Shown here: one piece after another, positions 4,632-5,683 of the stretch
Layout: every line of letters starts with the position of its first letter
How positions within the stretch are numbered: position 1 is the stretch's first letter
From: an uncultured Eubacteriales bacterium
GTDB lineage: Bacteria; Bacillota; Clostridia; Eubacteriales; Anaerofustaceae
Assembly (NCBI GenBank): GCA_902796565.1
Contig: CADBPP010000261.1
Location: forward strand, 1 to 5,683
Reading direction: 5' to 3'
DNA length: 5,683 bases
The notes under the pieces: generated by a model
The model's database searches: none
Told to the model about the DNA's origin: nothing
The model's input: the letters and a program-made list of their open reading frames with translations, nothing else
Translations under genes and position numbers: made by a program

Positions 4632-5683
4632 ATGAAAAGACCTTTGAACACGGTATTCGAATCCCACGCGCTGTTCTTCCAGCCGGCATACATGGAGATG
4701 AGGCTCACCCAGGGCGGCCCCAAGCATTTCCCGGGATATAAGGGTGTGGAGGCGGACTGGGACGGCAACGTCACCTTCACGATGTACGCTCCCGAGGCGG
4801 AGAGCGCAGGGATCAGCGGCCTTCTCGGAAGCTACGGGGACGAGATCATGCCCCTGGACAGGCAGGAGAACGGATTCTGGAGCAAGACATATCCCAACGT
4901 GGAGCCGGGGTTCCACTACTGCCACTTCTACGTGGACGGGCAACCCGTCCTGAATCCCCAGGCACCCTTCGGATACGGCAGCCATGAGGTAGAGAACTAC
5001 TTCGAGGTTCCCGACAGGGACTTTGACTTCTATCTCGACAAGGACGTTCCCCACGGGACCGTGCGCATGGAATACTATAAATCCTCCCGCACAGGGCTCT
5101 CCCATCTGATGTACGTATACGTGCCCGCGGGATACGACGAAGCGGCCGATAAGAAGTACCCCGTCATGTACCTCAACCACGGCGGTGGAGAGACAGAGAC
5201 CGGCTGGCTGTGGCAGGGCAAGATAAACTTCATAGCGGACAACCTGATCGCCGAAGGTAAGTGCAGGGAAATGATAATCGTCATGGGAGACCTCTGGGAC
5301 ATCAACTACGGCAATGAGGACGAGTTCCTGGCCGGGGACTACGATTCCCTCCTTATAAATGACGTCATCCCCTTCATTGAAAAGCATTACCGAGTCCTTG
5401 ACGGATATGAGAACAGGGCTCTTGCCGGACTGTCCATGGGTTCATACCATACGGCGATGGCTGCCTGCAACAATCCCGGAGTCTTCGGCTACGTGGCGAT
5501 GCTCTCCGGATCCTACAACGACCGCTGGTACAAGTGGGTATGCTGCAGGGACGTTATCGAGAACAGCGCAGAGTTCAGGGAGAAAACGAAGCTCTTCTAC
5601 ATGTCCATCGGAACGGATGAAGCGAGACTCTATCCCACGGTACAGGAGAACGTGGAGTTCCTGAAAAAGAACGGCATCCCCAC
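4632..5683 (+). CDS. Intracellular CE1/esterase-D-like esterase with N-terminal E-set (CBM48-type) domain, 3' end missing
   Basis: The frame is open from ATG 4632 (GAGGTG six bases upstream) to the right edge, giving 350 residues without a stop. Residues about 30-125 form an E-set/CBM48-like beta-sandwich (DWDGNVTFTMYAPEAESAGI ... FYVDGQPVLNPQAP). Residues about 140 onward are an alpha/beta hydrolase of the putative esterase family (PF00756 type). They include VYVPAGYD, the oxyanion-hole strand MYLNHGGGETETGW (179-192), NFIADNLIAEGK and the nucleophile elbow AGLSMGS (Ser268). Asp329 in GTDEAR is a candidate catalytic acid; the His lies outside the window. Relatives include feruloyl and acetyl-xylan esterases and enterochelin-esterase-like enzymes. 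There is no signal peptide, so it probably acts in the cytoplasm, perhaps on imported feruloylated or acetylated oligosaccharides. That substrate is inference. A long minus-strand frame across this gene (4563-5387) is a shadow. Confidence 0.93.
   Translation, partial: MKRPLNTVFESHALFFQPAYMEMRLTQGGPKHFPGYKGVEADWDGNVTFTMYAPEAESAGISGLLGSYGDEIMPLDRQENGFWSKTYPNVEPGFHYCHFYVDGQPVLNPQAPFGYGSHEVENYFEVPDRDFDFYLDKDVPHGTVRMEYYKSSRTGLSHLMYVYVPAGYDEAADKKYPVMYLNHGGGETETGWLWQGKINFIADNLIAEGKCREMIIVMGDLWDINYGNEDEFLAGDYDSLLINDVIPFIEKHYRVLDGYENRALAGLSMGSYHTAMAACNNPGVFGYVAMLSGSYNDRWYKWVCCRDVIENSAEFREKTKLFYMSIGTDEARLYPTVQENVEFLKKNGIP

Noticed and set aside
4563..5387. A 274-codon open frame on the minus strand
   Set aside because: It lies antisense to the esterase gene, which has clear domain motifs, a ribosome binding site and an unbroken frame to the window edge. 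The antisense protein has no recognisable motif.

Overview
The window looks like chromosomal DNA from an anaerobic member of the Clostridia, probably a Lachnospiraceae-like gut or rumen bacterium. The reasons are strong AGGAGG or GAGGTG ribosome binding sites, compact single-gene units ending in intrinsic terminators, a streptococcal/clostridial-type split CoaB and CoaC, an oxidoreductase carrying two 4Fe-4S clusters, and an intracellular CE1-like esterase. The lineage is inferred from gene style only. There is no sign of mobile DNA, CRISPR, tRNA or rRNA.

Right to left, the minus strand carries four transcription units. (1) An aldo/keto reductase with a C-terminal ferredoxin domain (3301-4434), with a leader hairpin and a strong terminator (3241-3270). 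(2) A small histidine-rich, presumably metal-binding protein (2731-3111), with its own promoter and terminator (2692-2717). (3) A stand-alone HAD-family phosphatase (1710-2615), with its own promoter and terminator (1661-1700). (4) An operon starting from an extended -10 promoter at 1610-1618: coaB (804-1580), coaC (277-822) and a P1/DmpA-family (S58) peptidase cut off by the left edge (1-275). CoaB and CoaC perform consecutive steps of coenzyme A synthesis, joining cysteine to 4'-phosphopantothenate and then decarboxylating the product. The peptidase is translationally coupled to coaC.

On the plus strand, a divergent gene (4632 to the right edge) encodes an esterase with an N-terminal immunoglobulin-like/CBM48-type domain and a GLSMG nucleophile elbow. 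It runs off the window. The 197-bp divergent region between it and the reductase holds promoters for both directions, a G-rich hairpin and a palindromic TATAATTATA box.

Most of the window is ordinary. The points most worth a second look are the coupling of a DmpA/BapA-type (possibly beta-aminopeptidase) gene to coaBC, the histidine-rich protein and the symmetric elements around its promoter, and the architecture of the divergent control region.
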